From: Paraescarpia echinospica | Taxonomy: Eukaryota; Annelida; Polychaeta; Sabellida; Siboglinidae | DNA length: 64,000 nucleotides | Assembly: GCA_020002185.1 (NCBI GenBank) | Contig: JAHLWY010000259.1 | Coordinates: 1 to 64,000, forward strand | Direction: 5' to 3' | In this document: positions 12,070 through 22,993 of the stretch, piece by piece | How positions within the stretch are numbered: the stretch's first letter is position 1 | Layout of the letters: each line of letters begins with the position of its first letter | Program-made: the position numbers and the translations under genes | The notes under the pieces: generated by a model | The model's database searches: none | Told to the model about the DNA's origin: nothing | Seen by the model: the letters and a program-made list of their open reading frames with translations, nothing else

Positions 12070-14119
12070 TAATGCTGGGCGTACACTGCTAAACTTTTGT
12101 TGCCATTCATCTGTTTGATCAACTAAAAGCTGATCAGTCGTGCAATGTATGATGGTCAGCAACTCAACAAAACTCGAGTTGCATGTTGATTTCACTGGTA
12201 CAACAGTTGTTGAACCGATTCATCATTCGAAAATTAAATCACGCCAACAAAAGTTGTGTAGTGTACAACAGTGTAAGATGAGAGTCTCATGTCAAGAACC
12301 GCCCGGTGAAACAGCCTTGCTAATAAATATCCGGGTTCTGAGATATATCAGAAGGGAAGTAGCTATATACACAATTAAAGAATTTTCCAAATTTATTGGC
12401 CCATCTTCCAAACAACAAAACAAAATACAGCGATTCTTCAAGGAAGACTCGTCAGCCTCCCTAACATTTTATCATACAAAGTCTTACGTACATACATCTC
12501 TATCATAACATTTCATAGGTACACAAGGATTGACCAGTTCTTCAATCCTATACTATTTCATCAAAAGATTCTATAATATAATCGCCATATAAGCTCAAAA
12601 GTTCAACACCCTACGGCTGTCTGCGTGGCACTCGCAATGTAGAGATGCGAGAACATAATGTTTATAATGAACGATACCACATTCCGTCAACTTGATAATA
12701 ATTTGTCCCTCAGTAGTCGAGCGAAGTAGTTCTCACTCGGTTCATCGGGAATTCCCTCTTCGGGTGTGAATTCACCATTGTCGCGTAAGCCGTCTACTCT
12801 CGTACTGTTGTTACACGAGGTGTTACTCGGGGTCTACCACCCTCGAGTGCACTTTGTCAGACTTCACCCCGCCCCGACTCTACAATAAATGATAACTATA
12901 ATAATAGAATATTCTTATTCCTTGGTGTGTAAACTACACCCTTGGTGTGTAAACTACACCCTTGGTGTGTAAGCTATACCCTTCATATCATATGATTTTC
13001 CACCAACACCACATACAACCATAGTACTTACACACAAACATATGTAACTAATGTTTGCCATATATACATACATATCCGGACCCAATATCCAATTAGTAAT
13101 AACAACCTCACCACCTTACATATTCTAAGTCCCAACAAAATATACACCAATAACCATTATCTGTGACACCGTAATACAACCTATGTTCGCTTCTTCTTAC
13201 TATCTAACATTCACATAACAGAGCGATGATTCGCCATCCCGCCTAAATCTCGAGATACTAGTATCATTGCGCTGACCATAATTCTTTATTATTGACCACA
13301 CCCTTTGACACAATTATAACAATGCAAAAACCATATGTTTAAGCCAATACCTCTAATCTAACATTCACACCTATTCACTCATAATATATATATTCCACAT
13401 ACCTCCGGTATTTCTTCTACTCTATATATACATGGAGAAAGTCAACGTCAAAGCCACCACTGGGTATAGACTTCATGTTTGCCAACCGCACCGTAATGGT
13501 TTCTCTCCACAGAAGAGACCAGATTACATTTCTTTGCTCTGTCGGGTTCTGGATTTGTCGGTTCTATTCTACCTTCAAATCTCAGTACCTCCACCCTATA
13601 CCTAGCATCAGTCATGTGACCCCTGCTGATGCTGACGCCATTGTAACAGTTTCAATACCATCCAATAGGTGATAGTCAACAAGTATAAAATCTTCATTAT
13701 AACGACATCCCTATACGCCTTAATATTATCCCATTTAAACTTACGTCCGTATCATCATATCTATTTATATGGAACGGCCAATTATGTTATAAATATTACA
13801 CGTTGTATTCGACAATCCTCCCTGTCTACCCTAACTATAATGATATTTGCCCAGTTCTTTAAAATCTGACCTTAGGTAACCAATCCAGTTCCTTCACAGT
13901 ATTGCATAACCACTGGATAGCCATCAATGGCCTACAGGGCAACTCTAACACGAGTCAGCCAACCATAGCTTTACATTGTAACCCTAAATGCAGTCTTTCA
14001 CAGACGCTACCAACCTATGTTAAGTTCTTAAAATCACAATCTTGACAGAGACGTCATGGTTTCTTAATGATCAAATAGACGACACCCAACAAAAGTTTAG
14101 CAGTGTATGCCCAGCATTA
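12070..14119. mobile_element. ~2.05-kb TIR element with TA ends
   Basis: ATGCTGGGCGTACACTGC, starting at 12,072, is mirrored by GCAGTGTATGCCCAGCAT, ending at 14,117, and inverted similarity continues inward (CTAAACTTTTGTTG on both sides). TA flanks both ends (12,070-12,071 and 14,118-14,119), which fits the TA target preference of the Tc1/mariner superfamily. No transposase was recognised inside. The interior holds a 20-bp tandem repeat and a GC-richer block at 12,720-12,880 that may be a nested insertion. It is therefore best described as non-autonomous or composite. Confidence 0.6.
12921..12980 (+). repeat. Three 20-bp tandem units
   Basis: CTTGGTGTGTAAACTACACC occurs twice exactly and a third time with two changes. 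Each unit contains an imperfect palindrome (GGTGTGTAAACTACACC). It lies inside the TIR element. Confidence 0.85.
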
Positions 14120-14362
14120 GATTTACAATTTTTTTTTTTTTTTTTATAAATATGCCGCTAACGTGAGAGCCACCCACTTATAAATGTAATGTGAAGCATT
14201 TGGAAGTGGAATGTTGTTAATTACAATTGAAATATAATAAAACCAAGCCTTTTAAATATATCTTAATTATAAATTCAGACCCTCGTCATTTGCTATTTTT
14301 TAGTTTTAACTTTAAAGCCCACTTGCGTATTACTAATTAATATTCTGACCGAATGATTTCAG

Positions 14363-14593
14363 GGATTGGTCAAGAAGACCACAAGTTGAAGGTGAAGTTC
14401 TTTTTGGACTCTACCCGATTCTGCTGGCTCTTCAACAAGGGAGGTGCGAATGTCATCAGCTGTTTATGAAGGACAGTCTAAGGGAGTTGGATAAGTAGTT
14501 GAACAGTTATCCCTGGCAACAGAACGGGGTATTCCCGTGCGGAAATGTGATGTCGGAATGTTGGTTTACCTCTCACGGTCACGTCTGCACCAG
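14363..14593 (+). pseudogene. MRM1: MRM1-like exon (rRNA 2'-O-methyltransferase, N-terminal part), frameshifted
   Basis: The acceptor is GATTTCAG before 14,363 and the donor is CACCAG/GTAAG at 14,594. The reading gives GEVLFGLYPILLALQQGRCE and MKDSLRELDK, then after a one-base frame change VVEQLSLATERGIPVRKCDV and SRSRLHQ. This matches the substrate-binding start of SpoU/TrmH-type enzymes. In MRM1, which makes a 2'-O-methylguanosine in mitochondrial 16S rRNA, the order is LFG..P.LLAL, then a helix, then A..R.IPV and a conserved HQG. The frame breaks at about 14,495-14,500 (the read-through frame meets TAG). The catalytic SPOUT knot that should follow (an LDGIQDP.N.G-type motif) was not found downstream. 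I infer a truncated, decaying copy, with base-call error as the alternative for single frameshifts. Confidence 0.65.
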
Positions 14594-14705
14594 GTAAGAA
14601 ATTAATGTTTCTAAGTACTGTGCTTGCACACAGTATGTCTGTATATGTCCATGATAATGTGTGTGTGAATTTTTGGTGTAAGTTGTGGTTAGCTGGGTGC
14701 ATGGG

Positions 14706-14985
14706 GAACCCCCTTAATCTCTGTCAAAATCCCCATCACCCAAAATCCCATCATAAGGAAAAGTGCATCCAAAAAAGTCTTATCACTGAAAACACCACCA
14801 GTCAAAACCCACGGCAGTTAAAACCCCATGAATCTAAAGTTCAAAACCACTTTGATCAGTCAAAATCCCATCACTCATTATCCCGTTAGTCAAAATCTTA
14901 TCAATCAAAATGAACATCCGTGAAAACCCACATCAGTGTAAAACACAATTCAAAACGCTGTCAGTCAAAACTCCACCAGTTTAAT
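14706..14985 (+). repeat. Irregular CAAAATCCCATCA-type repeats
   Basis: The phrase (G/T)CAAAAYCCCAYCA with variants recurs about every 15-30 bases (for example CAAAATCCCCATCACC, CAAAATCCCATCACTC, CAAAATCTTATCAATC). It is a cryptic simple repeat with drifting unit length and has no coding meaning. Confidence 0.6.
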
Positions 14986-15322
14986 AAGATTGAACAAGAT
15001 TGCCACCCAGAGAATTAACTCTAGATGGCAGGTGGACAAGGAAGCCACTTCAATAGTAGTATCACTAGTATGACACAATATAACATGGCAAACAGTGTCA
15101 ACACATTCAACATGAATTACGTTTAATGAAATAAAATAATATTTACCTTCAAATGTGTTGTGAAGTTTTATGGTGTCTTTGAAGATCCTGATATCACTGT
15201 AGCACAATGCTTGCATTTTCCTTTATAATTCCCCTCTGTATTGGCAGGTAATTCAAATTGGCTCAAAATGGACACTTTAGCCATAGTGGACACGCATGAA
15301 TAGACACAACACCTACACTTAC

Positions 15323-15486
15323 AGACGGTTCAGCCAGACTGAGAGAAGTCTTCATCTGAATGACCCCAGCTCCTGCCACTGACCAGATTTCAGAAACAGT
15401 CCAGTCAGTTATGCTGTGTAAACTGTACATGGCTTCATTGGCAGACTGGCAGTCTTCATTGTCTTTGTTAGTCTGTAGGAGCAGGT
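15323..15486 (-). CDS. Isolated internal exon, unknown gene
   Basis: On the minus strand an acceptor (TTTTGTGTTAG) precedes 15,486 and a strong donor (GTAAGTGTAG) follows 15,323. The 164 nt between read open as LLLQTNKDNEDCQSANEAMY, then SITDWTVSEIWSVAGAGVIQ and KTSLSLAEPS, entering in phase 2 and leaving in phase 0. I do not recognise the family. A possible neighbour at ~15,147-15,200 (CYSDIRIFKDTIKLHNTFEG, donor GTAAAT) does not match in phase, so I do not join them. It may belong to a larger minus-strand gene disrupted by the surrounding repeats. Confidence 0.4.
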
Positions 15487-15654
15487 CTAACACAAAAGAA
15501 GCCAGTATTACTCCAAAGTGTAGACTCCTTTGAAATCCAAGTATGGGTAAATGGGGTAATCTGGAAATTCATTTGAAATGTTCATTTGTATTGTATTGTA
15601 AATAATTTATTTCCAACATTTAACATTACACGTCACAATTAAACAAATACAATG

Positions 15655-15795
15655 TTGAATTGTATTTGTAATTTAAAAGTAATATATCAATTACTATTAC
15701 ATTGCTTCCTATTACTATTACATTGATTTTTTGGTCAACCTATTACTATTATTTCACTATTTGTAATCGTTACTATTACATATTACTATTACCCC
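15655..15795. repeat. ATTACTATTACATTG simple repeat
   Basis: ATTACTATTA(C/T) words recur at least seven times in irregular spacing. It borders the reverse-transcriptase fragment and may be the 3' tail of that element. Confidence 0.6.
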
Positions 15796-16580
15796 ATTCC
15801 TGGTCTGAAACCTTCATAGCAGCACTAATGGTTAACCCTAAGTCCTTTTCTTTTAGTTTAATACTTAGTACAGACCCCCCATTGTATATTGTACATCTTC
15901 GTTCCCATGTCTTGTATGGAGGCATTTACATTTCCCAAACTTGAACATTTGCCACTTTTCAGACCATTTCATCAACCTGTCAAGATCATCTTGTAAATGC
16001 TGTCTATCTCCATCACGTTTAATCCTTCTAAACACTTTTGTATCATCCGCAAATTTCAACACCTTGTTATATGATCGTCCAAATCGTTGATATATATATT
16101 AAGAATAATATAGGTCCCAATACTGATCCCTGTGGTACACTACTCAAAACTGATTTCCAGTTTGAAGCCTCCCCATCAACCTCTCTGTACCCGTTGTCTT
16201 CTATCAATCAGCCATTTTTCTATCCAGTTAATTATACCATTTCCTATGCCATGGGCCTTTAGTTTAAGCAGTGATCTTTGATTTGTCGAAAGCTTCCTGA
16301 AAATCTAAGTGGATGATATCTACTGGAGATCCCTTGTCTACCCACTTAGTGATATCTTTAAAAAAATAACATATTTGTTAAGCATGACCTCACTTTTAGA
16401 AACCCTTGTTGAAATGGGTTTATGAAGTTATGTTTAACAAGAAAATCCACCATGTGATCTTTAATTAGTCTTTCTAATACTTTGCAAATCACCTATGTTA
16501 AACTCACTGGTCTGTAGTTCTCTTGACTTGTTTCTCGAACCTTTTTTAAATAATGGTATAATGTTTGCTTCTTTCCATTG
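15790..16580 (-). mobile_element. Decayed non-LTR retrotransposon (RT domain)
   Basis: On the minus strand, pieces of a reverse transcriptase can be read in changing frames: KEANIIPLFKKGS near 16,560, a VPQG-like block near 16,130, and KFADDTKVFRRIKRD near 16,050, the FADD box of motif C. It continues with DLDRLMKWSEKWQMFKFGKC. Many stops and shifts separate them. The motif spelling fits the CR1/L2/Rex group. The fragment is dead. Confidence 0.75.
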
Positions 16581-17515
16581 GGTCATTCCATGTCAAATCA
16601 ATCACTCCAAAACGCCCGACTCCAATTTTGATGAAATTTAGCACAGTTGTTGGCTCACACGAGAATATCAAAGTAAAAAAAAATTAAAATGTAGGGCAAG
16701 TTATATTGAAGATCTTGGTCACTAATCTTTGACCCGATTCACATAACTACCATTGCATTAATGCCAATAACTCTGCTGTTAATAAAGGTAGAAAGCAAGT
16801 AATACATCATTGGAAATACAATAAACAGGCACACATAGGTATTGTAAAATAAAATCCTCCGATTTTTTTTATTTGTATACAGTATCCTTTACTATTGCAG
16901 AAAAGTTCCTGAAAATATGAGAGTTGGCAAATAATAATGTTCACATATACATTAAATTGAGTACACCTGGGTGACTTACCTTTGGTCTATACAACAGTGG
17001 ATGCAACATTGAATTTCATTAGTTCACCTTTTTCAGATCTCTTAACAAGCTGCTAAAGGGTACCTTATAATGAAATGAGTATATACTCACGTGCTGTAGT
17101 CTCTCTCTTAACATATTCAAATTCTTTGCAGGGCCTCATATACATTTCAGTGTCCTCTGGATACTGTGTCGTGGGTAGCAATATGATGATGATGGTCGAT
17201 GTGGGTGAAGGAAGTTCAGGTCAGCCTCTTCATCCGCTGGGATAATATCCATTACATATGCCACCCCCCAGTTTCCATCATATATGGCCGTCAGATACTC
17301 ACAATGGGCTGTCACAATCTCTTTTCTTCTTATGGAACATGTGAAATATATTGCTACTTCCAAGTGATTAAGTGACAATGGCTTGAAGAAGTGTAGCTTC
17401 TGTGTTCCTGCTCTTGTTTTCGCTCTGCATACGGCTTGCAAGAAGAGTTGTTTCTTCGTAGTACTCTTCTGTGGTCGAAAAGTAGAATTTAATACAGGAA
17501 TATGAGCTTATGCAC
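16581..17515 (-). mobile_element. Repeat unit A carrying fragment of transposon-like gene
   Basis: Starts with GGTCATTCCATGTCAAATCA and ends near AAGTAGAATTTAAT. It is the diverged, shorter twin of unit B (17,665-18,735), with a left-edge offset of 1084 bp. On the minus strand it encodes KTRAGTQKLHFFKPLSLNHL, YLTAIYDGNWGVAYVMDIIP and NFLHPHRPSSSYCYPRH. The G/W-Y-V...HP.GP.S.Y.P/QR pattern recalls a small SH3/Tudor-like segment seen in repeat-encoded proteins of many invertebrates. This copy lacks the upstream domain and is non-functional. Confidence 0.6.
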
Positions 17516-17664
17516 ATTTAAAGAGCTGCAAAATGGTGGTCATATAATGAAGGTCAACATCAGTGTCATAATTTATTATAGAAACTTCTGATTATGTAAA
17601 ACTGGGAATGTAACCCAGTCCATGGTAATGATACACTGTACTATTATTCTAGAAATACCAATGG

Positions 17665-18982
17665 GGTCATTCCATGTCAAATCAATCACTCAAAACATCG
17701 CCCGACTCCAATTTTGATGAAATTTAGCACAGTTGTTGGCTCACATAAGAATATCAAAATAGAAATTATAAAAAATCTAGGTCAAGTATATTATTGAAGA
17801 TAGTGGTCACTGAACTTTGACCCAATTCACATACTGACCGTTTCGTTGATGCTCATAACTCTGCAGTTAATAAAGCTAGAAAAGGAAGTAATACATCATT
17901 CAAAAGCCAATAAAGAGGCAAACATAGATATTATAAAATAAAAATATTATGTAAATAAAAATAACATATTTTTTATAATTTCACCTTTAATCTGAGATAC
18001 CCCAAAAATGTATCCTCCCATTTAAAACATTTTTTTACAGTATCCTATACTATTGCAGAAGAGTTCCTGAAAATATTAGAGTGGACAAATGATACTGATG
18101 TTCAGAGATACATTAAATTGAGTACACCTGGGTGACTTACCTTTGGTCTATAGATCAGTGGATGCAACATTGAATTTTATTAGTTCCCCTTTTTTAGATC
18201 AGTTAACAAGCTGCTAAAGGGTACCTTCTAATGAAATGAGTATATACTCACGTGCTGTAGTCTCTCTCTTAACATGTATTCAAATTCTTTGCAGTGCCTC
18301 ATACTTTTTCTGTGTCCTGGATAGTTTGTAGGTCCAACCAGTGTCGGGTGAATATGCATGTGTCAATGTGTCGTTGGTAGTAATATGATGGTGATGGTCC
18401 ATATGGGTGAAGGAGGTTCAGTTCAGCCTCTTTATCAGCTGGAATAACATCCATTACATATGCCACCCACCAGTTTCCGTCATAGATGGCCGTCAGATAC
18501 TCTTTGATATCCACGAGACTGAGACCATCTTTTCTTCTTATGGAACATGTGAAATATATTGCTACTTCCAAATCATTAAGTGATAATTGCTTGAAGAAGT
18601 GTAGCTTCTGTGTTCCTGCTCTTGTTTTCGCTCTGCATACGGCTTGCAAGAAGAGTTGTTTCTTCGTAGTACTCTTCTGTGGTCGAAAAGTAGAATTTAA
18701 TTGCAGGAAAATGGGCTGATGCAAATTCAGAGAGCTGCTGATGAGGTTTTTCTGGAACAGGTGCACAGTAATGGTATCATGTATGTTACAGTCAGAAATG
18801 ACAACATAACTAACATGTGACACACATTCATTACCAGCTTCACAATAGTACCAAACAAATGGGTGCAATGTTGCCTGTGCATTATTCCAAGAGAACGATT
18901 GTGCCTCATCTTGCAGGACGAAAAGAGTAGTTTTCTGCAAAGTCACAGACAACAAGAAAATGGCCTGGCTGAATTGATTCAC
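17665..18982 (-). mobile_element. Repeat unit B with 227-codon transposon-like ORF
   Basis: The minus-strand frame 18,982-18,299 is open for 227 codons. Its first half (FVLQDEAQSFSWNNAQATLH, PFVWYYCEAGNE, VSYVVISDCNIHDTITVHLF) matches a recurrent invertebrate repeat-protein segment. In the copies I recall, a cysteine/histidine-bearing core (FSDG...KN...NL, then ATSHGK) follows, but here that core is missing. The frame runs straight into FFKQLSLNDLEVAIYFTCSI and the YDGNWWVAYVMDVIPADKEA / LLHPYGPSPSYYYQRH segment. I read this as an internally deleted copy. Unit B is ~125 bp longer than unit A. Exact superfamily is unknown to me. Confidence 0.55.
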
Positions 18983-19139
18983 GAGTGTCTCTTAGACATG
19001 AAGACTGCTATCTGCTTATGAAATCATGCCACTGCAAGATTTCAAGTTGGGTGCATAATTCATGGATCAAATCATCTGCACCGAGTTTCATGGTTGGTAG
19101 TGTTGATCAATCAGTAGTTATCCATTTTTAGTCCTTTGG

Positions 19140-19710
19140 CCGAAGGTCCAAGGGACTATTGCCATAACTCTGCGTTCGCCGTCCGCCATCAGCTGCCGTA
19201 TCTCAGAAACCGTTCAGCAACTTTTTCTCTAATTTTGCATAGACATATCTTGGGGCACTGCCACTATGCACGAGAAATCTGTATTTGATTGAATCATTTT
19301 AAGGGCTCCCTAGAGCCTCAAAGGACCCCAAAACTGTTAAAAATGTAACATTTGGCCTATTTTTTCAAAAACTGTTCAGCAACTTTTATTCTAATTTTGC
19401 ATAGATGTATCTTAGGGTGCTGCCACTATATACAAGACATCTGTATTTGATTGAATCATTCTAAGGGCACCTAAGGGGCCCCCAAAGTGCAAAAGGTTTA
19501 CATTATCTAGTGATGTGGTTTTGAGAAGGGCCCTTGAGACCACCCCTAACATTAGATGTTGTGTATTGTTCCACAAAATCAACAGCTGTGACTAATCTCT
19601 ACAGCCCAGTCCATTGAGACCTTGACTAATCTTTAATTGGTCACAGCACCAAGGCAGAGTAGACACACTTGACCCCTGTTAGACTGAACATAGCATTACC
19701 ACAGCGGCCG
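19140..19710 (+). repeat. Dispersed repeat, copy 1, with internal tandem
   Basis: Begins with CCTTTGGCCGAAGGTCC. Two internal units (19,203-19,345 and 19,370-19,490) share GTTCAGCAACTTTT, TTTGCATAGA, CTGCCACTATA and TCTGTATTTGATTGAATCAT. A third, related copy lies at 23,770-23,900, and the following sequence (GACTAATCT...GACCCCTGTTA) also recurs at 24,010-24,090. The two loci therefore belong to one repeat family. Confidence 0.7.
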
Positions 19711-20360
19711 CCGCGGCTGTTGGATCTGGCCAGTTTTGACGCTAAACTACGACAGGTCACCGGTCATGCAGCCCTTACATCATTAAGTCCGCGTTAAATA
19801 ATACATATTTAATATCACTGGAACGACAAGATAATGTTCTTTACAATGGCATAAAGTTTTTAAAAGTATTCCTTTATTTGACAAACTTATTGTTCATGAT
19901 TGAGCGATGATGCGCGCCAAAAGTGTCATGCCGACGACGCTCAGCGACGGTACGGTTTTCGCAAAAACAGGTCGCGGCAAATTGAAAACCTGCACTTGTA
20001 AACCTATTTGGATCGTCATGAGATCAGCTCGACTAATTAGAAGACGTGTTCGTCTTCACTGCAGTCGTTGCACGAAGTTTCTGCGTTAAACCAAACGAAA
20101 GTTATGTCAAATTATCGTATAAACATGAATTTTTGGTAATGTTATCGCCTAAAATTCAAGTTCGTGTATATACACACCTACGTGTCAGTTTCAGACTGTT
20201 CAGATGATATATGTTATGTGATATTTTAAAAAGGTTTACAAGTGCGGAAATCGCATTTTGTGCGACCTAGTTGCACGGTTTTCGACAACGCCACCGCAGA
20301 CGGTGACGCTGTGCTAAAAATAGTAACATCCGCCTGGTAACGTCAGCATGCCGCTGGATA
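19711..20360. other. No gene seen
   Basis: Mixed composition, with a CG-containing patch at 19,880-20,100 and 20,240-20,320 inside AT-rich DNA. The open frame at 19,907-20,089 is basic and cysteine-containing but matches nothing I recognise. Confidence 0.35.
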
Positions 20361-20406
20361 TCCGCCAGGCGGACAACCGCGTTGCGCTGGTTGTCCGCTA
20401 GGCGGA
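20361..20406. repeat. GC-rich hairpin
   Basis: TCCGCCAGGCGGACAAC (20,361-20,377) pairs with GTTGTCCGCTAGGCGGA (20,390-20,406), two mismatches over 17 bp with a 12-nt loop. The left arm itself contains a CCGCC/GGCGG palindrome. It is likely the fold-back end of a small element. Confidence 0.75.
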
Positions 20407-20779
20407 TTTGGCGCCTAGCTGTCATACAGGCAATCCCTATTCACACTACGCTGGCTACACTTAATAATTGATTTTAAACTTGAAATTCAGAAACTTGTAT
20501 TCCAACCTTACTTTGTTAAATATAAAATAAAAACTTATTACATTTATTGTTTGCTTACTAGTAGTAATAACTAGCCAGTTTAAGCTTGGTATTTCCACCA
20601 TTATAATATTCATTTATTGCCACAATTATATTATTGGTGTGTATAACTATATTTTATTTTATTAATAATTATATATTCCTACGTTTAAATAGCTATTGTA
20701 ACAACAAAGACTAACAATAAAATCTGAGTTGTTGGTGCAATTATTCATTACTCTGTGTATTTAAATGCAGGTATCTCTC

Positions 20780-21640
20780 AGGTCCAAGACACTTTCTGCA
20801 ATTCACATAGCAAAGTATAACTAGCATAGACATTAATTATGCAAAGTGGGAATTAAGTGACATCTAATTATAGTAATTAAACTCTTTATATAATACTATG
20901 ATAAGAAGCGCTAAACGTTAAATGATAAATTGATAATGCTTTTGAAAATTTTTATAACACGAATGAGGATTCCACATTTACTATGTCCGCCATTTCGTTT
21001 TATGATAATTAATTATGCAAATGGCAACTAAGTGAGTTCTAATGAAAATGTTTGTGTTGTACTATTTTACAACATGCCTCAAATATTAATGATGTGCTTT
21101 TGGAAAAATATATATTCAAAAATTGGGATTCTACATTTAATATGTCCGCCATTTTATTTTATGCAAATTACTCAACAAATTATTCAAATTGTGGTAACTA
21201 ATTGATAGCAATGAAACAGTTTATGCTGTACTATTGTAAACGCCATTATTAAGTTAATTACATGCTCAGAATAACAATTTCTTCACAAAAACATTGGGAA
21301 TCCTCATTCAATATGGCCGCCATTTGTAATAATTATGCTAATGATGCACCAATTTTGCAAAAAAATTGGGATTGAAATGAACTATAATGAAACAAGATAT
21401 GTTACACTTTCTAATACCCTGTAAATATACTCTAAACAATTAATGACATGACATGAATTGCATCTTGCTACAGTTTATGATTCAATATGTCGGCCATATT
21501 ATGCTAATTAGGTCATGAAATATGCAAATTAGGTCAACGAAAATGCAAAAAATGAATTCCTCGTGTGAAAATACCTATATATGCAAAATTTGAAGTAATT
21601 ACCTCAATTAATTACTTATCTGTTGTGAAAACAATGACAA
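20780..21640. repeat. Old ~160-180-bp tandem repeat with ATGGCGG motifs
   Basis: Four diverged units each contain GGATTC..CATTT..TATG(T/G)CCGCCAT, at about 20,970-20,996, 21,127-21,155, 21,297-21,325 and 21,478-21,500, alternating with TTAATTATGCAAAT-like words. Spacing is ~160, 170 and 178 bp. Every unit keeps the complement of ATGGCGGAC or a close variant, which resembles the core of YY1-type binding sites. Function is unproven. Confidence 0.6.
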
Positions 21641-22407
21641 AACTGGTAAAATAGGAGTACACCCTGGAAATACTGTGACCCTATTCTTTCTGTGTTATTT
21701 TTCATGTTCACCGTTCCAACGAAAACTCCTGGGGTAGTAACCTTTCCAACTTAATAACTTTGTAAGTAGTTGTCTGATTTTCATGAAATCAAAACCATTT
21801 ACTTCAGAAGAAGAAGCTCCTTACATGCATAACAAAACATGTTTAGGTAACACAGTTTATATTTTTCATTTGGTAATGCTACTGAACAGTTGCCTAACAC
21901 TTTTAAACGGTATGTTCAAAACTATTGATTTTCTATATTTGCAAGTTGTGTTTATTTTGATGTTCATTTAATTATTATAAAATGGTGTGACTGTGGTGTC
22001 TATTGGTTAAAGATGTATTGTCTGTAGAAACCTGTAGGTGACAAACATAGACAATTAATATTCTGTCACCTGTAGGTGACAAACATAGAAAATTTATATT
22101 CTGGACAACTATAGAATGAAATATCCTACACTTTATTTATTTCAAATGCATTCTACTGTTCTGTTTACGCTTGCCATGCCTTGTGTAGACATGGTACTGT
22201 GTAAATCAGTTGTATCAATATAGACTAATAATTACAGATTCACAATATAGTTGACACCTGAAACAACCAAATGTCAACCATTAGAAGAGTTGACATAGTT
22301 AAGGCACAATAAAGCCTTTTGTGTCAAGACAAATACAATTCAACCAATACCCCTATCTGAACACTGCCTGTTCTTCACCTATTACATTCGCTTTGTTTAG
22401 GTATGTG
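21641..22407. other. No gene seen
   Basis: AT-rich. A ~30-bp phrase (CTGTAGGTGACAAACATAGA) is repeated near 22,028 and 22,071. No domain found. Confidence 0.4.
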
Positions 22408-22579
22408 GTTCTTTTTATAGAAAATTTTAGTTTCTTTCTGTACCTGTCTACGTATGATAACCATTTGTCCGCCCTGCTCACAATAAACATCACATGAATG
22501 ATAAAAGGAAGATCACTACCACTTAACTTGTGGATTATTATTATTATAAAACTGCTCTGCTACTGCTTGGTGGACAGTT
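22408..22579 (-). repeat. ~172-bp direct duplication, copy 1
   Basis: GTTCTTTTTATAGAAAATTT to the TGGTGGACAGT phrase. Copy 2 lies 679 bp downstream at 23,087-23,258 with only a handful of differences. On the minus strand the frame open in copy 2 has a TAG in this copy (after the QVKW phrase). Confidence 0.8.
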
Positions 22580-22993
22580 AATTAGTGGATCAAGTTCAAA
22601 TACATCAGCACGTTTTTCACACCTGCATGGTAGTTTAGGCTCAGTAGTGTGCTGGCAGCTACTAAACCTATAGGCTTGTGTGAAAAGGATAGTTGGCAGA
22701 AGAACTAACTTCAAAGCACCATTGCATCCATTTAGCCAGGCAGCAGTCACACTGTCCCAGTGTCTGCTGCTATGTTTATATAATAATTATATAGGCTTAA
22801 TGATCCCAATACACCAATCTGTTGGCACAATGTCAGATAATGGAACTAGGTTAAACATCTTAACAATAACTATAATTAGTTCTGTGGAGCAGTTTTTTCC
22901 AGTGAACAGTAAACATGTAAACATTTTACTTCCATCATAACCCATAATGATCTGTAACTATGATTCACCAAAAAACATTTGATTAATAATTAC

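Noticed and set aside
12140..12508. 122-codon frame inside the TIR element as a transposase
   Set aside because: No DDE-type motif or DNA-binding domain is recognisable and the frame begins inside the inverted end region.
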